64,000 nt of DNA from Sulfuritortus calidifontis (GCF_003967275.1 NZ_AP018721.1:1364001-1428000); one strand, 5' to 3'; positions 17,429 through 35,787 are shown, counted from the first letter of the stretch. Translations and numbers: made by a program. The notes: generated from the letters alone by a model not told the origin.

Positions 17429-18732
17429 ATGCAAACCACCGTTGAAACCCTGGCCGGCCTGGAGCGCCGCCTGACCCTGAACCTGCCCACGGCCGAGATC
17501 GAATCCGAAGTGGCCAAGCGTCTGCAAAAACTGTCCCGTTCGGTGAAGATGGACGGTTTCCGTCCCGGCAAGGCCCCGATGAAGATGGTCCAGGCTCGTT
17601 ATGGCGCCGAGGTTCGCGGCGATGTCCTGGGCGAGGCCCTGCAGAAGCGCTTCTTCGACAGCGTGCGCGAGCAGGAGATCAAAGTCGCCGGCTACCCCAA
17701 TTTCGAGATGGCCAGCGCCGAGCCAGATGCCGCCGAGCTCTCGTTCAAGGCCACCTTCGAGGTCTTCCCCGAGATCAAACTGGGCGACGTCGGCCAGATC
17801 CAGGTCAACCGTCCGGTGGTCGATGTGACCGAGGCCGACATCGACCGCACCATCGAAGTGCTGCGCAAACAGCGCCTGCACTACCAGCCGGTGGACCGTG
17901 CCGCCAAGGCCGGCGACCGGGTCCATGTCGACTACGTCGGCCGCATCGACGGCGAGGTGTTCCAGGGCGGCGAGGGCAAGGACCTGCCGGTGGTGCTGGG
18001 CCAGGGCCGCACCCTGAAGGAGTTCGAGGGCGCGCTGGAAGGTATGAAGGCCGGCGAGACCAAGAAATTCGACGTGACCTTCCCGGCCGATTACTTCGGC
18101 AAGGAAGTCGCGGGCAAGACCGCCACCTTCGAGGCCACCGTGAAATCGGTGCACGAAGCCGTGCTGCCCGAGGTGGACGATGCCTTCGCCGCCAGCATGG
18201 GCGTGCACCAGGGCGGTGTGGCCAAGCTGCGCCAGGATATCGCCGACAACCTCAAGCGCGAGGCCAAGCGCCGGATCATGAGCCGGGTCAAGGAGCAGGT
18301 GATGGACGGCCTGATCAAGGCCATGCCGTTCGACGTGCCCAAGGGCCTGGTCGCCATGGAGCGCCGGACCATGCTCGAACGCGCCGTCAACGACCTGCGC
18401 GCCCGCGGCATGAAGGCCGAGGACATCAAGCTGAGCGACGAGGTATTCGAGGCCCAGGCCCAGCGCCGGGTCGCCATCAGCCTGTTGCTGAACGAGTTGG
18501 CCCGGGCCCACAACATCGTGGCGACCGAGGCACAGGTCAAGGCGATGGTCGAGGAATTCGCCCAGAGCTACGAGCATCCGGCCGAGGTGGTCGCGTGGTA
18601 CTATGAAGCGCCGGATCGCCTGCGCGAGGCCCAATCCCTGGTGCTGGAAGAGAACATCGTCAGCTGGGTCCTGGAACGGGCGCAGGTCACCGACGAGGCG
18701 ATGAGCATGGAAACCTTGATGGGGAAAGCCTA

Positions 18733-18733
<1 letters not shown>
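17429..18733 (+). CDS. tig: Trigger factor
   Basis: 434 residues. Ribosome-associated chaperone and peptidyl-prolyl isomerase that meets nascent chains. Visible are the N-terminal ribosome-binding domain with the signature GFRPGKAP, the FKBP-type PPIase domain (about 155-240; [20 protein letters not shown]), and the C-terminal chaperone arms. Two adjacent ATGs (17426 and 17429) follow AAGGA; the second gives a 6-nt spacing and is preferred. It is the first gene of the conserved tig-clpP-clpX-lon cluster. The 212 bp between the upstream mobile element and this start should hold the promoter, but no convincing boxes were found. Confidence 0.97.
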
Positions 18734-19356
<623 letters not shown>

Positions 19357-19401
19357 ACTTGACTTAATTATTCAGGTATTCTGAGGCTGGATTAGAACGC
19401 G

Positions 19402-20679
<1,278 letters not shown>

Positions 20680-20710
20680 GAGTAGCCGGGCTGCCTTCGA
20701 TCCGTGTGCC

Positions 20711-20746
20711 CGCCGGCGCTTGAAATAGGCGCCGGCGGCACCAGAT
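20711..20746 (+). promoter_or_regulatory. Candidate sigma32 promoter for lon within a perfect inverted repeat
   Basis: CTTGAAA (20719-20725) matches the sigma32 -35 consensus. CACCAGAT, 13 bp downstream (20739-20746), agrees with CCCCATNT at most positions. The -35 box sits in the loop of a perfect 9-bp inverted repeat (20711-20719 / 20729-20737), which could be an operator or the clpX terminator stem. Confidence 0.5.
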
Positions 20747-20789
20747 AGACAGTGTTGTCATATTGCGGCAAAACCGTTGAGGATCGTCC

Positions 20790-23204
<2,415 letters not shown>

Positions 23205-23228
23205 CGCGGTGTTCAGGCGCGAAAGCGC

Positions 23229-23258
23229 TTGACACCGCTTTTTGCGGCTTGCTATAAA
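23229..23258 (+). promoter_or_regulatory. Sigma70 promoter for hupB
   Basis: TTGACA (23229-23234) and TATAAA (23253-23258) are separated by 18 bp, about 53 bp ahead of the hupB start. This is one of the clearest consensus promoters in the window. Confidence 0.8.
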
Positions 23259-23310
23259 AGTTCCGCGCAGCGCTGCTGCGCGTTTTCATCAAAGGAAAAG
23301 GGGGATCTCC

Positions 23311-23583
23311 GTGAACAAGTCTGAACTGATCGATGCCATCGCCAACTCTGCCGACATTTCCAAGGCTGCCGCCGGTCGCGCGCTCGACGCCACCATGGAA
23401 GCCGTGAAAAAGGCACTGAAGAAAGGCGACATGGTCACCCTGGTGGGCTTCGGTAGCTTCTACATCGGCAAGCGCGCCGCCCGCAGCGGTCGCAACCCCC
23501 GCACCGGTGCCACCATCAAGATCAAGGCGGCCAAAGTGCCGAAGTTTCGCGCTGGCAAGGCCCTGAAGGATGCAGTAAACTAG
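23311..23583 (+). CDS. hupB: DNA-binding protein HU
   Basis: 90 residues, the standard HU length, from a GTG start at 23311 behind a GGGGGA ribosome-binding site. Small nucleoid protein that bends and compacts DNA as a dimer. The family signature [21 protein letters not shown] is spread over residues 46-66. The upstream part of the longer open frame is leader sequence holding the promoter. It is followed by two tRNA genes and ppiD. Confidence 0.97.
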   Translation: MNKSELIDAIANSADISKAAAGRALDATMEAVKKALKKGDMVTLVGFGSFYIGKRAARSGRNPRTGATIKIKAAKVPKFRAGKALKDAVN

Positions 23584-23593
23584 CGGGCTTTCC

Positions 23594-23669
23594 GGGTGCT
23601 TAGCTCAGCTGGTAGAGCGTCGCCCTTACAAGGCGAATGTCGGCGGTTCGATCCCGTCAGCACCCACCA
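23594..23669 (+). tRNA. tRNA-Val (anticodon UAC)
   Basis: 76 nt with encoded CCA. Acceptor GGGTGCT/AGCACCC; anticodon stem TCGCC/GGCGA with loop CTTACAA gives anticodon TAC. It starts 10 bp after the hupB stop. Confidence 0.98.
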
Positions 23670-23687
23670 GTGGCAACGAAGTGATTT

Positions 23688-23764
23688 GGAGTGGTAGTTC
23701 AGTCGGTTAGAATACCGGCCTGTCACGCCGGGGGTCGCGGGTTCGAGTCCCGTCCACTCCGCCA
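23688..23764 (+). tRNA. tRNA-Asp (anticodon GUC)
   Basis: 77 nt with encoded CCA and discriminator G. Acceptor GGAGTGG/CCACTCC; loop CTGTCAC gives anticodon GTC. It follows tRNA-Val by 18 bp, likely one transcript. Confidence 0.98.
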
Positions 23765-23772
23765 GCAACACC

Positions 23773-23804
23773 AAAAAGGCGAACCGCGTGTTCGCCTTTT
23801 TTTT
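23773..23804 (+). terminator. Rho-independent terminator after the tRNA pair
   Basis: Stem GGCGAAC/GTTCGCC with loop CGCGT, preceded by five A and followed by eight T. It ends the hupB/tRNA transcript just before ppiD. Confidence 0.95.
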
Positions 23805-23825
23805 GCCAACTAGAGACACGACATC

Positions 23826-25703
23826 ATGCTTGAAGCCATCCGAGAACGCGCCCAAGGCTGGATCGCCAGGATCATTCTGGGCCTCATCGCCGTTGCCTTC
23901 GCCCTTTGGGGCATCGACTGGTACTTCCAAGGCGGCGGCAAGGAGCCTGCCGTCGCCACGGTCGGCACGAGCGAGATCAGCCAACGCGAATTTTTCGAGG
24001 CGCTCAAGCAACAACGCGAGGCACTCGGCCTCAGGGACAAGGCCCCGGCTGAACTGGACAAGGCGCTGCGCCAGCAGGTGGTCGATCAGTTGATCGACGT
24101 CCAGCTGCTCACCCAGGCCTCGAAGGACGCCGGCTTCGCCGTCAGCCAAGAGCAGCTCAACGCCTATCTGGCAGGCATCGAACTATTCCAGGAAAACGGC
24201 CAGTTCTCCCAGGCCCGGCTCGATGCCTTCCTCAAGAGCCGCGGTTGGAGCCAGCAGAAGCTGCTGCAAATGGTGCAGCAGGACCTGTTGCTGCGGCAGC
24301 TGCAGTTCGCCTACGGCGAAGGCGCCCTGGCCTCGAACACCGGCACCACCCAACTGGCCAAGCTCTTGTCGCAACAGCGGGAAGTGAATGAGGTCATCTA
24401 TGACAGCAAGGCCTTCATCAATCTGATCAAGATCGACGACCAGGCGGTCGCCCAAGCCTACGAGGCCAAGAAGCAGGATTACGCCGTTCCGGCCCAGGTG
24501 CGCGTGCAATACCTGGTGTTGTCGCAGGACACGATCAAGGGCCAGATTCAGGTCGGCGAGGCCGCCGCCCGCCAAGCCTACGAGGCGAACAAGGCGCGCT
24601 ACCAGCAGCCCGAGAGCCGGCGCGCCAGCCACATCCTGATCCAGGCTGGCCAGGACGCGCAGGCCAAAGCCGCCGCCAAGGCGAAGGCCGAGAAGGTGCT
24701 GCAAGAGATCAAGGCCAAGCCGGCCCGTTTCGCCGAACTGGCCAAGCAGTACTCCGACGACCCGGGCTCCGCCGCGCAGGGCGGCAACCTGGGCAGCTTC
24801 ACCCGCGACATGATGGTCAAGCCCTTTGCCGATGCCGCCTTCCAGATGAAGGTGGGCGAGATCAGCGGCCTGGTCGAGAGCCCGTTCGGCTATCACATCA
24901 TCCGCCTGGACGGCATCAGCGGCGGCAGCGTCGCACCCTACGAGACGGTCCGGGGCGCGATCATCCAGGAACTGCGCGATCAGGAGGCCGCCCGCCGGTT
25001 CGCCGAGCTGGCCGAGCGTTTCAGCAATCTGGTCTATGAGCAGCCGGACAGCCTGCAGCCGGCGGCACGTGAATTCAAGCTCAAGGTGGAGGAGAGCGGC
25101 TGGATCAGCGCCGGCCGGGCCGAGCCGGCCATCCTCAACAACCCGCGGCTGATGGAAGCGCTGTTCGCCAGCGACAGCCTGAACAAGAAGCAGAACACCG
25201 AGGCGATCGAAGTCGCGCCCAACACTCTGGTCGCCGCCCGGGTGCTGGAACATCGTCCGGCCAGCACCCGGCCGCTGGCCGAGATTGCTCCGGCTATCCG
25301 GCTCAAGCTTCAGGTCGAGACGGCCAAGAAGAAGGCGGTCGAGGCCGGCCAGCAGGCCCTGCAGGCGGCGCAGAACGGCCGCGACCCCTCCGGCCTGTCG
25401 GCGCCGATGAACCTGTCGCGCATGCGGCCGCTCAATCTGCCGCCGGTCTCGGTGCGCGCCATCTTCAAGGCCGATGCCGCCAAGCTGCCGGCCTGGGTCG
25501 GCGTTGAAACGACCGACGGTTATCGCCTGTACCGGATCAACCGGGTCAGCGAGGGCGAGGTGCCGCCGGAGCAGTTGAAACAGATGCGGCGCGACCTACA
25601 GCGCCTGGTTGCCCAGACCGAGATGCGGGCCTACCTCGACGGCCTGAAGCAACGCTTCAAGGTCGAGATCAATCAGGCCAGCCTGAGCGAGAAGACCGAA
25701 TAA
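23826..25703 (+). CDS. ppiD: Periplasmic folding chaperone / peptidyl-prolyl isomerase PpiD
   Basis: 625 residues. One N-terminal membrane anchor ([18 protein letters not shown], about 18-35) precedes a SurA_N-like chaperone domain. A parvulin domain follows around residues 260-365 ([43 protein letters not shown]), then a C-terminal region. PpiD helps proteins leaving the Sec translocon. Its place after hupB is conserved in proteobacteria. It is convergent with the ABC permease gene with no gap between the stops. Confidence 0.95.
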   Translation: MLEAIRERAQGWIARIILGLIAVAFALWGIDWYFQGGGKEPAVATVGTSEISQREFFEALKQQREALGLRDKAPAELDKALRQQVVDQLIDVQLLTQASKDAGFAVSQEQLNAYLAGIELFQENGQFSQARLDAFLKSRGWSQQKLLQMVQQDLLLRQLQFAYGEGALASNTGTTQLAKLLSQQREVNEVIYDSKAFINLIKIDDQAVAQAYEAKKQDYAVPAQVRVQYLVLSQDTIKGQIQVGEAAARQAYEANKARYQQPESRRASHILIQAGQDAQAKAAAKAKAEKVLQEIKAKPARFAELAKQYSDDPGSAAQGGNLGSFTRDMMVKPFADAAFQMKVGEISGLVESPFGYHIIRLDGISGGSVAPYETVRGAIIQELRDQEAARRFAELAERFSNLVYEQPDSLQPAAREFKLKVEESGWISAGRAEPAILNNPRLMEALFASDSLNKKQNTEAIEVAPNTLVAARVLEHRPASTRPLAEIAPAIRLKLQVETAKKKAVEAGQQALQAAQNGRDPSGLSAPMNLSRMRPLNLPPVSVRAIFKADAAKLPAWVGVETTDGYRLYRINRVSEGEVPPEQLKQMRRDLQRLVAQTEMRAYLDGLKQRFKVEINQASLSEKTE

Positions 25704-26903
25704 TCACTCTGCCCTGAGCGCCTCGACCGGGTCGAGGCGGGCAGCGCGGCGGGCCGGCAACACGCCGGCCGTCAGTCCGATCAGGGCGGCGAGGGTCTCG
25801 GCCGCCAGGACGAAGGTCCAGGGCGTATGCACCGGCAGCGCCGGCACCGCCAGGTGCAGCAACTGGGCCAGCCCGGTCCCCAGCAGCAAGCCGAACACCC
25901 CGCCGATCGCGGCGAGCAGGATCGCCTCGCCGAGAAACAGGCCGAGCACGGTCCGCCGCTGCGCGCCCAGCGCCAGGAGCAGGCCCACCTCGTTGGTCCG
26001 TTCGCTCACCGCGATGGTCATGATGGTGACGATGCCCACCCCGCCGACCAGGAGCGAAATGCCGCCCAAGGCGCCGACCGCGAAGGTCAGGATGTCGAGC
26101 ACGTTGGACAGGGTGCGCAGCATGTCCTCCTGGGTGATGATGGTGAAGTCCTCGCGGCCGTGGCGGGCGATCATGAGGCGCTTGATTTGCTCCGCGACGT
26201 GGGCGCTGGACAGGCCCGCCTCGTAGCTGACATCGACCTCGATCAGCCCCTCCCGATTGAACAGCGCCAGGCCGCGGGCCGCGGGGATGAACACGCTGTC
26301 GTCGAGATCGACACCCAGCACCTGGCCCTTGGACTCCATCACGCCGACGATGCGGTAGCGCGAGCCGCCGATGCGCAGGCGCTCGCCCAGGGGGCTGCGA
26401 CTACCGAACAATTCCTGCCGCATCTTGCTGCCGAGCACGGCATAGGTGCGCGGGTTGTGCACATCGTCCGGCGGCAGGAAACTGCCGATCGCCACCTTCA
26501 TCTTGAAAGTTCGGGCCATGGCCGGGCCGACGCCATAGATGGTGGTGCGCCGCACCCGGCCGTTCGCCTCGACCTCGGCGTTGCCTTGCACCATCGGCGT
26601 GGCGGCCACGATGTTGGGCAGGCGCGCCAGGGCCTCGCTGTCTTCCAGCGTGATCGGCCGCACCGTGCCCAGCACGCCGACCGGCGTGCCGTGCGTCATG
26701 GTCTTGCCCGGATGGACCCCGATCACGTTGGTGCCGAACTGGGTGAACTCGTCCAGCACGAAGCGGTGGATGCCTTCGCCGATGGAGGTGAGCAGGATCA
26801 CCGCGGCAATGCCGACCGCAATGCCGAGCAGGGTGAGGAAACTGCGCAGCCGATGCGCGGTCAGGGCGCGGGTGGTCAGTTGCAGAAAGTCGCGCCACGA
26901 CAT
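25704..26903 (-). CDS. MacB-like ABC transporter permease (second)
   Basis: 399 residues. FtsX/MacB-type permease with one N-terminal membrane helix (FLTLLGIAVGIAAVILLTSIG), a large periplasmic domain and three C-terminal helices. Last gene of a four-gene minus-strand operon (membrane-fusion protein, ATPase, two permeases), 4 bp after the other permease. It and its partner probably form a heterodimer coupled to the ATPase. Substrate unknown; relatives export macrolides, peptides or lipoproteins. Confidence 0.87.
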   Translation of the reverse strand: MSWRDFLQLTTRALTAHRLRSFLTLLGIAVGIAAVILLTSIGEGIHRFVLDEFTQFGTNVIGVHPGKTMTHGTPVGVLGTVRPITLEDSEALARLPNIVAATPMVQGNAEVEANGRVRRTTIYGVGPAMARTFKMKVAIGSFLPPDDVHNPRTYAVLGSKMRQELFGSRSPLGERLRIGGSRYRIVGVMESKGQVLGVDLDDSVFIPAARGLALFNREGLIEVDVSYEAGLSSAHVAEQIKRLMIARHGREDFTIITQEDMLRTLSNVLDILTFAVGALGGISLLVGGVGIVTIMTIAVSERTNEVGLLLALGAQRRTVLGLFLGEAILLAAIGGVFGLLLGTGLAQLLHLAVPALPVHTPWTFVLAAETLAALIGLTAGVLPARRAARLDPVEALRAE

Positions 26904-26907
26904 GGCA

Positions 26908-28116
26908 TCACCGTTTGGACAAAGCCGACACCGGGTCCAGCCCGGCAGCCCGGCGGGCAGGCAGGATGCTGAACAGGATGCCGGTCAGCAAGGCGATGCC
27001 GATGCCGGCTGCGCTGGCCCAGGCCGGGGCATAGGCGGGCAGGGCGGGGTAGACCTGGCGCAACAGCGCGCTGCCGCCCTCACCCAGGGCCAGGCCGAGC
27101 AAGGCGCCGGCGAGCGAGAGCAGCGCCGCCTCGGTGAAAAAGAGCAGGCGGACATGGCCGTTCGAGGCGCCCAGGGCCTTGAGCAGGCCGATCTCGGCGG
27201 TGCGTTGGGTCACCGCCACCAGCATCACGTTCATGACCAGGATGCCGGCCACCGCCAGACTGACCGCGGCGATGCCGGCCACGGCCATGGTCAAGGCCGT
27301 CAGGATGCGGTCGAAGGTGCCGAGCACCGCATCCTGGGTGATCACCGTCACGTCCTCCTTGTTTTCGTGCCGCGCCTTGATGATCGCAGTGACGCTGTCC
27401 TTGGCGGCATCGACCGCATCTCGCCCCTTGGCCTCGACCAGGATGCGGAACAGCTTGTTGGTGTTGAACATCGACTGCGCCGCCGCCACCGGCACCATCA
27501 CGATCTCGTCGGTATTGAAGCCCAGACCCTGGCCCGATGCCGCCATGACCCCGACCACCCGGAAGCGGCGGTCGCCGATGCGCAGCCAACGGCCCAGGGC
27601 CGGTTCCGGACCGAACAACTCGTCGCGCAGCAGCGCGCCCAGCACGCATTCGGCCGCCGCGCTGCGCGGATCTTGCTGGCTGAAGAAATGGCCCTGGCCG
27701 AGCTGCAGCCGGCGCACCTCGATGAATTCGGCCGTGGTGCCGACCACGGTCGCCTCGCGGCTCAAGGCCCTGTATGAAACCTCAGCCACGCCGACGGTGA
27801 TCGGCGCGATCCGCCGAACGCTGCCGGCACGCAACAGGGCCAGGGCATCGTCCAGGGTCAGGTCGCGCTCGCTCTGGCCGAGCATGGTGCTCGGCCCCAG
27901 CCCGCCGGTCTGGCTGCGCCCGGGCAAGACGATGACCAGATTACTGCCGAGCGAGGAGAACTCCGACACCACATAGCGGCGGGCGCCTTCGCCCAGGGCG
28001 GTCAACACCACCACGGCGGCGACGCCGATGGCCATGGCCAGCATCATCAAGCCGGTGCGCACGGGATAGCCGAGCGCGGCCCGGCTGGCGAAGTAAAAGG
28101 CGTCAGTCGGCTTCAT
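26908..28116 (-). CDS. MacB-like ABC transporter permease (first)
   Basis: 402 residues from the ATG at 28116 (MKPTDAFYFASRAALGYPVR), which overlaps the ATPase gene by 14 bp; the longer frame runs further into the ATPase gene. Same topology as the next permease: helix near the N-terminus (LMMLAMAIGVAAVVVLTALG), periplasmic MacB_PCD-type domain, three helices at the C-terminus. The paralogues share a layout, and I infer a heterodimeric channel. Confidence 0.87.
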   Translation of the reverse strand: MKPTDAFYFASRAALGYPVRTGLMMLAMAIGVAAVVVLTALGEGARRYVVSEFSSLGSNLVIVLPGRSQTGGLGPSTMLGQSERDLTLDDALALLRAGSVRRIAPITVGVAEVSYRALSREATVVGTTAEFIEVRRLQLGQGHFFSQQDPRSAAAECVLGALLRDELFGPEPALGRWLRIGDRRFRVVGVMAASGQGLGFNTDEIVMVPVAAAQSMFNTNKLFRILVEAKGRDAVDAAKDSVTAIIKARHENKEDVTVITQDAVLGTFDRILTALTMAVAGIAAVSLAVAGILVMNVMLVAVTQRTAEIGLLKALGASNGHVRLLFFTEAALLSLAGALLGLALGEGGSALLRQVYPALPAYAPAWASAAGIGIALLTGILFSILPARRAAGLDPVSALSKR

Positions 28117-28789
28117 GATGGCGCGTATCCGCCGCCAAGCGGCCATCTTCCATGCGCAGGCGGCGATGGGCGCGTTCGCCGATGACCGGGTCGTGGGTCA
28201 CGACGATCAGGGTCACGCCGCCGGCATTCAACGATTCGAGCAATCGAATCGCCTCGTTGCCGCTGGCCCGGTCGAGGTTGCCGGTAGGCTCGTCGGCCAG
28301 GATGACCGTGGGACGCATGATCGTGGCGCGGGCGATCGCGACCCGCTGGCGCTGGCCGCCGGAAAGCTGCTCCGGCCGGTGCTCGGCACGTTGGGCCAGA
28401 TCGTAGTCGGCCAAGGCCTGACGCACCCTGGCCGCGCGCTCCTCCGCGGCAATGCCGGCCAGCACCATGGGCAGTGCGATATTCTCGGCCGCGGTCAGCC
28501 GTGGCACCAGATGGAAGACCTGGAAGACGAAACCGATCTGCTCCCGCCGCACCCGCGCCTGTTCATCGCTCGACAGTTCGCTGACATTGCGGCCGTTCAG
28601 GCTGTAGTGGCCGGCAGTCGGCCGGTCGAGCAGGCCGAGGATGTTGAGCAGGGTCGATTTGCCGGAACCGGACGGCCCCATGACCGAGAGATACTCGCCT
28701 TGCTCGATCCGCAAATCGACGTCGCGCAAGGCGTGCACCTCGCTGTCGCCCAGATGGAAAACCCGGCTGATGCCGGTCAGCTCGATCAT
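28103..28789 (-). CDS. ABC transporter ATP-binding protein (MacB/LolD type)
   Basis: 228 residues. Walker A GPSGSGKST near residue 37, signature LSGGQRQRVAIARA, Walker B VILADEPTGNLD, and the H-loop in VVTHD. The LGLLDRPTAGHY stretch is typical of the MacB/LolD subfamily. It lies 4 bp after the membrane-fusion gene and overlaps the first permease. Confidence 0.92.
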   Translation of the reverse strand: MIELTGISRVFHLGDSEVHALRDVDLRIEQGEYLSVMGPSGSGKSTLLNILGLLDRPTAGHYSLNGRNVSELSSDEQARVRREQIGFVFQVFHLVPRLTAAENIALPMVLAGIAAEERAARVRQALADYDLAQRAEHRPEQLSGGQRQRVAIARATIMRPTVILADEPTGNLDRASGNEAIRLLESLNAGGVTLIVVTHDPVIGERAHRRLRMEDGRLAADTRHHEAD

Positions 28790-28793
28790 GCCG

Positions 28794-30982
<2,189 letters not shown>

Positions 30983-30990
30983 AAGTGCAA

Positions 30991-31046
30991 GGGTGCGCCT
31001 GCGCACCAGATGAACGATTGGGATGGTGCGCATGACGCACCCTACG
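30991..31046. repeat. Pair of REP-like palindromes
   Basis: GGTGCGC-CT-GCGCACC (30992-31007) and GGTGCG-CATGA-CGCACC (31025-31041) carry the same GGTGCGC/GCGCACC arms. They lie between the convergent transpeptidase and Smr genes, where such repeats often act as terminators or mRNA stabilisers. Confidence 0.6.
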
Positions 31047-31617
31047 GCCGGCTCTTCAGCAATACCACCACCGCGCCGCCGCCGCCATCGGCCGGCCGGG
31101 CCTGGACATAGGCCAGCACCTCCTCGCGCTGGGCCAGCCAGTGGCGCACCGCCTGCTTCAATACCGGCTCGCGGTTGGGCGAGCCCAGGCCCTTGCCGTG
31201 AATGATGCGCACGCAGCGGGCGCCACGGCGAAAGCACTCGTGCAGGAATTCGACCAGTTCGATCTTCGCCTCGGCCCGGGTCAGGCCATGCAGGTCGAGT
31301 TCGGCCTGGGCCCGCCACGCACCATTGCGCAAACGGCGCAGGACCTGGCGTGATATACCGGATCGGACATAAACCAGTTCCTCGCCATTCTCAGTCGACT
31401 CGTCCCACTCACTAGGGTCGGTCAGCGATTCGAGCATCACCTCGCGCTGGTCGCGCAGGCGGCTCAAGGGCAGGGCAGGCGGGGGATCGAAAGGGTGGAG
31501 AAAGCGGCCGTGGGGGCCAAGCGGGATGGCATTCGCCACTTCCGAGCGGAATAGCTCGATATCTTCAGAGGCGGGGGCGGAAAGCCATGGCTTGCCTGGT
31601 TTCCCGCCTTTCTTCAT
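31042..31617 (-). CDS. Smr/MutS2-domain protein
   Basis: 191 residues. The C-terminal Smr domain has the LDLHGLTRAEAK and IIHGKGLGS motifs; the N-terminal half is the variable region seen in stand-alone SmrA/SmrB proteins. Smr domains are nucleases; some stand-alone members cleave mRNA at collided ribosomes. Which applies here is not visible. It lies 28 bp after trxB on the same strand. Confidence 0.9.
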   Translation of the reverse strand: MKKGGKPGKPWLSAPASEDIELFRSEVANAIPLGPHGRFLHPFDPPPALPLSRLRDQREVMLESLTDPSEWDESTENGEELVYVRSGISRQVLRRLRNGAWRAQAELDLHGLTRAEAKIELVEFLHECFRRGARCVRIIHGKGLGSPNREPVLKQAVRHWLAQREEVLAYVQARPADGGGGAVVVLLKSRP

Positions 31618-31645
31618 GAGCTTAGACGAACAAGTTCAAGCCGGA

Positions 31646-32879
<1,234 letters not shown>

Positions 32880-35177
32880 ATGCTCGCCAAACCCAACAAA
32901 CGCTTCGCGGTCGCCAAAAAACCGGCCAGAAAGCCGCTGACCCCGAAGGTCGCCCGCGTCCTGCGCGAGGCCTGGTGGCTGGTGGCGGTGGCCGTCGCGC
33001 TTTACCTCACCCTGATCCTGGCCAGTTACAGCCTGGAAGACCCCGGCTGGTCGCGGGCCACCGACCACGTCGACCTCGACAACGCCGGCGGTGCCTTCGG
33101 CGCCTGGTTCTCCGATCTCCTGCTCTACCTGTTCGGCATCTCCACCTGGTGGTGGGTCGGCCTGGCGCTCTATTTGATCTGGTGGGGCTATCGACGCATC
33201 GGCGAGGTCGAGTCCGAGCACCATCACGGCCTCTGGCTGGTCCTGGCCGGCTTCGGCCTGACCTTGCTCTCCAGCAGCGCCATCGAGGCCCTGCGTTTCT
33301 ACAAACTTGCGGCCGACTTGCCCCTGGCGCCGGGCGGTGCCCTGGGCGGCGGCATCGCCGGCCTGGTTGCCGGCGGCTTCGGCTTCGAAGGCGGCACCTT
33401 GCTGCTCTTGGTCACCTGGGGCGTCGGCTTCAGCCTGTTCACCGGCATTTCCTGGATCAACGTCGCCGAAGGTCTGGGCCGCCTGCTGGAGACGGCCTAT
33501 TTCGGCGCCATTGACTACTGGCAGGCTCGGCGCGACCGCAAGGCCGGCCTGTCCGCCACCATCGAGCGCGAGACCGTGGTCGAACAGGAGCGCAAGAAAC
33601 TCAAGGCCAAACCGCCGATCCGGATCGAGCCGCCGGCCCTGGAGATTCCCCAGTCCGACCGTTCCGATCAGGAGCGCCAGGCCTTCCTGTTCCGCGACAT
33701 CCCGGACGCCCAGCTGCCGCCGCTGCACCTCTTGGACGAGCCGGCCAAGGCGGCGGTCACCGTGGATGAGGCCTCGCTCGAGGCCACCTCGCGCCTGATC
33801 GAGCGCAAGCTGTCCGAATTCGGGGTCGAGGTGAAGGTGCTGGCCGCTTATCCCGGCCCGGTCATCACCCGCTACGAGATCGAGCCCGCCTCCGGCGTCA
33901 AGGGCAGCCAGATCGTCAACCTGGCCAAGGACTTGGCCCGCTCGCTGGCGGTGGTCAGCATCCGCGTGGTCGAGACCATTCCGGGCAAGAACTGCATGGC
34001 GCTGGAGCTGCCCAACAATCAGCGCCAGATCGTGCGCCTATCCGAGATCCTGGGCGCCAAGGTCTATCACGACATGCACTCGCCGCTGACCATCGGCCTG
34101 GGCAAGGACATCAGCGGCAACCCGGTGGTGGCCGACCTGGCCAAGATGCCGCACGTGCTGGTGGCCGGCACCACCGGCTCGGGCAAGTCGGTGGCGATCA
34201 ACGCCATGATCCTGTCCCTGGTCTACAAGGCGACGCCGGAGCAGGTGCGGCTGATCCTGGTCGACCCCAAGATGCTGGAGATGTCGGCCTACGAGGGCAT
34301 TCCCCACCTGCTGGCGCCGGTGGTCACCGACATGAAGCTCGCCTCGGTCGCGCTCAATTGGTGCGTGCACGAGATGGACAAGCGCTACAAGCTGATGTCG
34401 GCCCTGGGCGTACGCAACATCGGCAGCTTCAACAACAAGGTGCAGGAGGCGGAGAAGGCCGGCAAGCCGCTGACCAACCCCTTCTCCATCACCCCGGAAG
34501 CCCCCGAGCGCCTGACCACCCTGCCCTACATCGTCGTGGTCATCGACGAGCTGGCCGACCTGATGATGGTGACCGGCAAAAAGGTGGAGGAGCTGATCGC
34601 GCGCCTGGCGCAAAAGGCCCGCGCCGCCGGCATCCACCTGATACTGGCCACCCAGCGGCCCTCGGTCGACGTCATCACCGGCCTGATCAAGGCCAACATC
34701 CCCACCCGCATCGCCTTCCAGGTGAGTAGCCGCATCGACTCGCGCACCATCCTCGACCAGCAGGGCGCCGAAGCGCTGCTCGGCCAGGGCGACATGCTCT
34801 ACCTGCCGCCCGGCCACGGCGTGCCCAGCCGGGTGCACGGCGCCTATGTCTCGGACGAGGAAGTGCACCGCGTCACCGCCTTCCTGCGCGAGATCGGCCC
34901 GCCGCAATACGACGAGTCGGTGCTGGAGGAGCCGGATACCGGCGAGGCCGAAGGCGGCGGCGAAGGCGGCGATGCCGAGGCCGACCCGCTCTACGACGAG
35001 GCCGTGGCCCTGGTGCTCAAGACCCGCCGCCCCTCGATCTCCGCCGTGCAGCGTCATCTGCGCATCGGCTACAACCGCGCCGCCCGCCTGATCGAGGCCA
35101 TGGAAAAGGCCGGCCTGGTCTCGCCCATGCAGAGCAATGGCAACCGCGAAGTCATCGCGCCCAATCGAAGTGAGTGA
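32880..35177 (+). CDS. ftsK: DNA translocase FtsK
   Basis: 765 residues from the ATG at 32880; a TTG three codons earlier is an alternative. Four N-terminal membrane helices (about 30-190) anchor it at the septum. A short linker follows, then the RecA-like motor with Walker A GTTGSGKS near residue 433 and a C-terminal winged-helix gamma domain ([21 protein letters not shown]) that reads KOPS. It pumps chromosome ends during division. First gene of the conserved ftsK-lolA-rarA run. Confidence 0.96.
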   Translation: MLAKPNKRFAVAKKPARKPLTPKVARVLREAWWLVAVAVALYLTLILASYSLEDPGWSRATDHVDLDNAGGAFGAWFSDLLLYLFGISTWWWVGLALYLIWWGYRRIGEVESEHHHGLWLVLAGFGLTLLSSSAIEALRFYKLAADLPLAPGGALGGGIAGLVAGGFGFEGGTLLLLVTWGVGFSLFTGISWINVAEGLGRLLETAYFGAIDYWQARRDRKAGLSATIERETVVEQERKKLKAKPPIRIEPPALEIPQSDRSDQERQAFLFRDIPDAQLPPLHLLDEPAKAAVTVDEASLEATSRLIERKLSEFGVEVKVLAAYPGPVITRYEIEPASGVKGSQIVNLAKDLARSLAVVSIRVVETIPGKNCMALELPNNQRQIVRLSEILGAKVYHDMHSPLTIGLGKDISGNPVVADLAKMPHVLVAGTTGSGKSVAINAMILSLVYKATPEQVRLILVDPKMLEMSAYEGIPHLLAPVVTDMKLASVALNWCVHEMDKRYKLMSALGVRNIGSFNNKVQEAEKAGKPLTNPFSITPEAPERLTTLPYIVVVIDELADLMMVTGKKVEELIARLAQKARAAGIHLILATQRPSVDVITGLIKANIPTRIAFQVSSRIDSRTILDQQGAEALLGQGDMLYLPPGHGVPSRVHGAYVSDEEVHRVTAFLREIGPPQYDESVLEEPDTGEAEGGGEGGDAEADPLYDEAVALVLKTRRPSISAVQRHLRIGYNRAARLIEAMEKAGLVSPMQSNGNREVIAPNRSE

Positions 35178-35178
35178 T

Positions 35179-35787
35179 ATGCGAAACCTGTTTCTCGGCC
35201 TGGCCCTCGCCCTGCTCGCCCTGCCCGTTCAGGCGGAAAACCGCCTGCAGGCCTTCATCGGCCAGACCCAGGCCCTGAGTGCCCAGTTCAGCCAGGTGGT
35301 CTACGACCGCAAGGGCCGCAAGACCCAGGAGGCCGGCGGCCACTTCCAACTGCAACGGCCGGACCGCTTCCGCTGGACCTATCAGACGCCCTACGAACAG
35401 CTGATCGTGGGCGACGGCAAGCAGGTCTGGATCTACGACAAGGACCTGGCCCAGGTCAGCGTGCGCCCCTTCGACCGTGCCGTGGGCGAAAGCCCGGCCG
35501 CCCTGCTCGCCGGCGACAACGAGATCGAAAAATTCTTCCAGCTCAAAGAGGCCGGCAGCCAGGACGGCCTGGACTGGGTCGAGGCCACGCCCAAGAGTCA
35601 GGAAGGCAGCTTCGAGCGGGTGCGCATCGGCTTCAAGGGCGGCGAATTGCAACTGATGGAACTCAAGGACCGCTTCGGCCAGACCACCCTGCTGCGCTTT
35701 TCCAAACTTCAGCGCAACCCTGCCCTCGCGGCCGAGCTGTTCCGCTTCACCCCGCCGAGGGGCGTCGACGTCATCGGCAACGACTGA
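35179..35787 (+). CDS. lolA: Outer-membrane lipoprotein carrier protein LolA
   Basis: 202 residues starting at MRNLFLGLALALLALPVQA, a clear signal peptide. LolA ferries lipoproteins across the periplasm from LolCDE to LolB. The core (GHFQLQRPDRFRWTYQTPYEQLIVGDG) is typical. It begins two bases after the ftsK stop. rarA would normally follow, but the mer module lies between them. Confidence 0.95.
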   Translation: MRNLFLGLALALLALPVQAENRLQAFIGQTQALSAQFSQVVYDRKGRKTQEAGGHFQLQRPDRFRWTYQTPYEQLIVGDGKQVWIYDKDLAQVSVRPFDRAVGESPAALLAGDNEIEKFFQLKEAGSQDGLDWVEATPKSQEGSFERVRIGFKGGELQLMELKDRFGQTTLLRFSKLQRNPALAAELFRFTPPRGVDVIGND

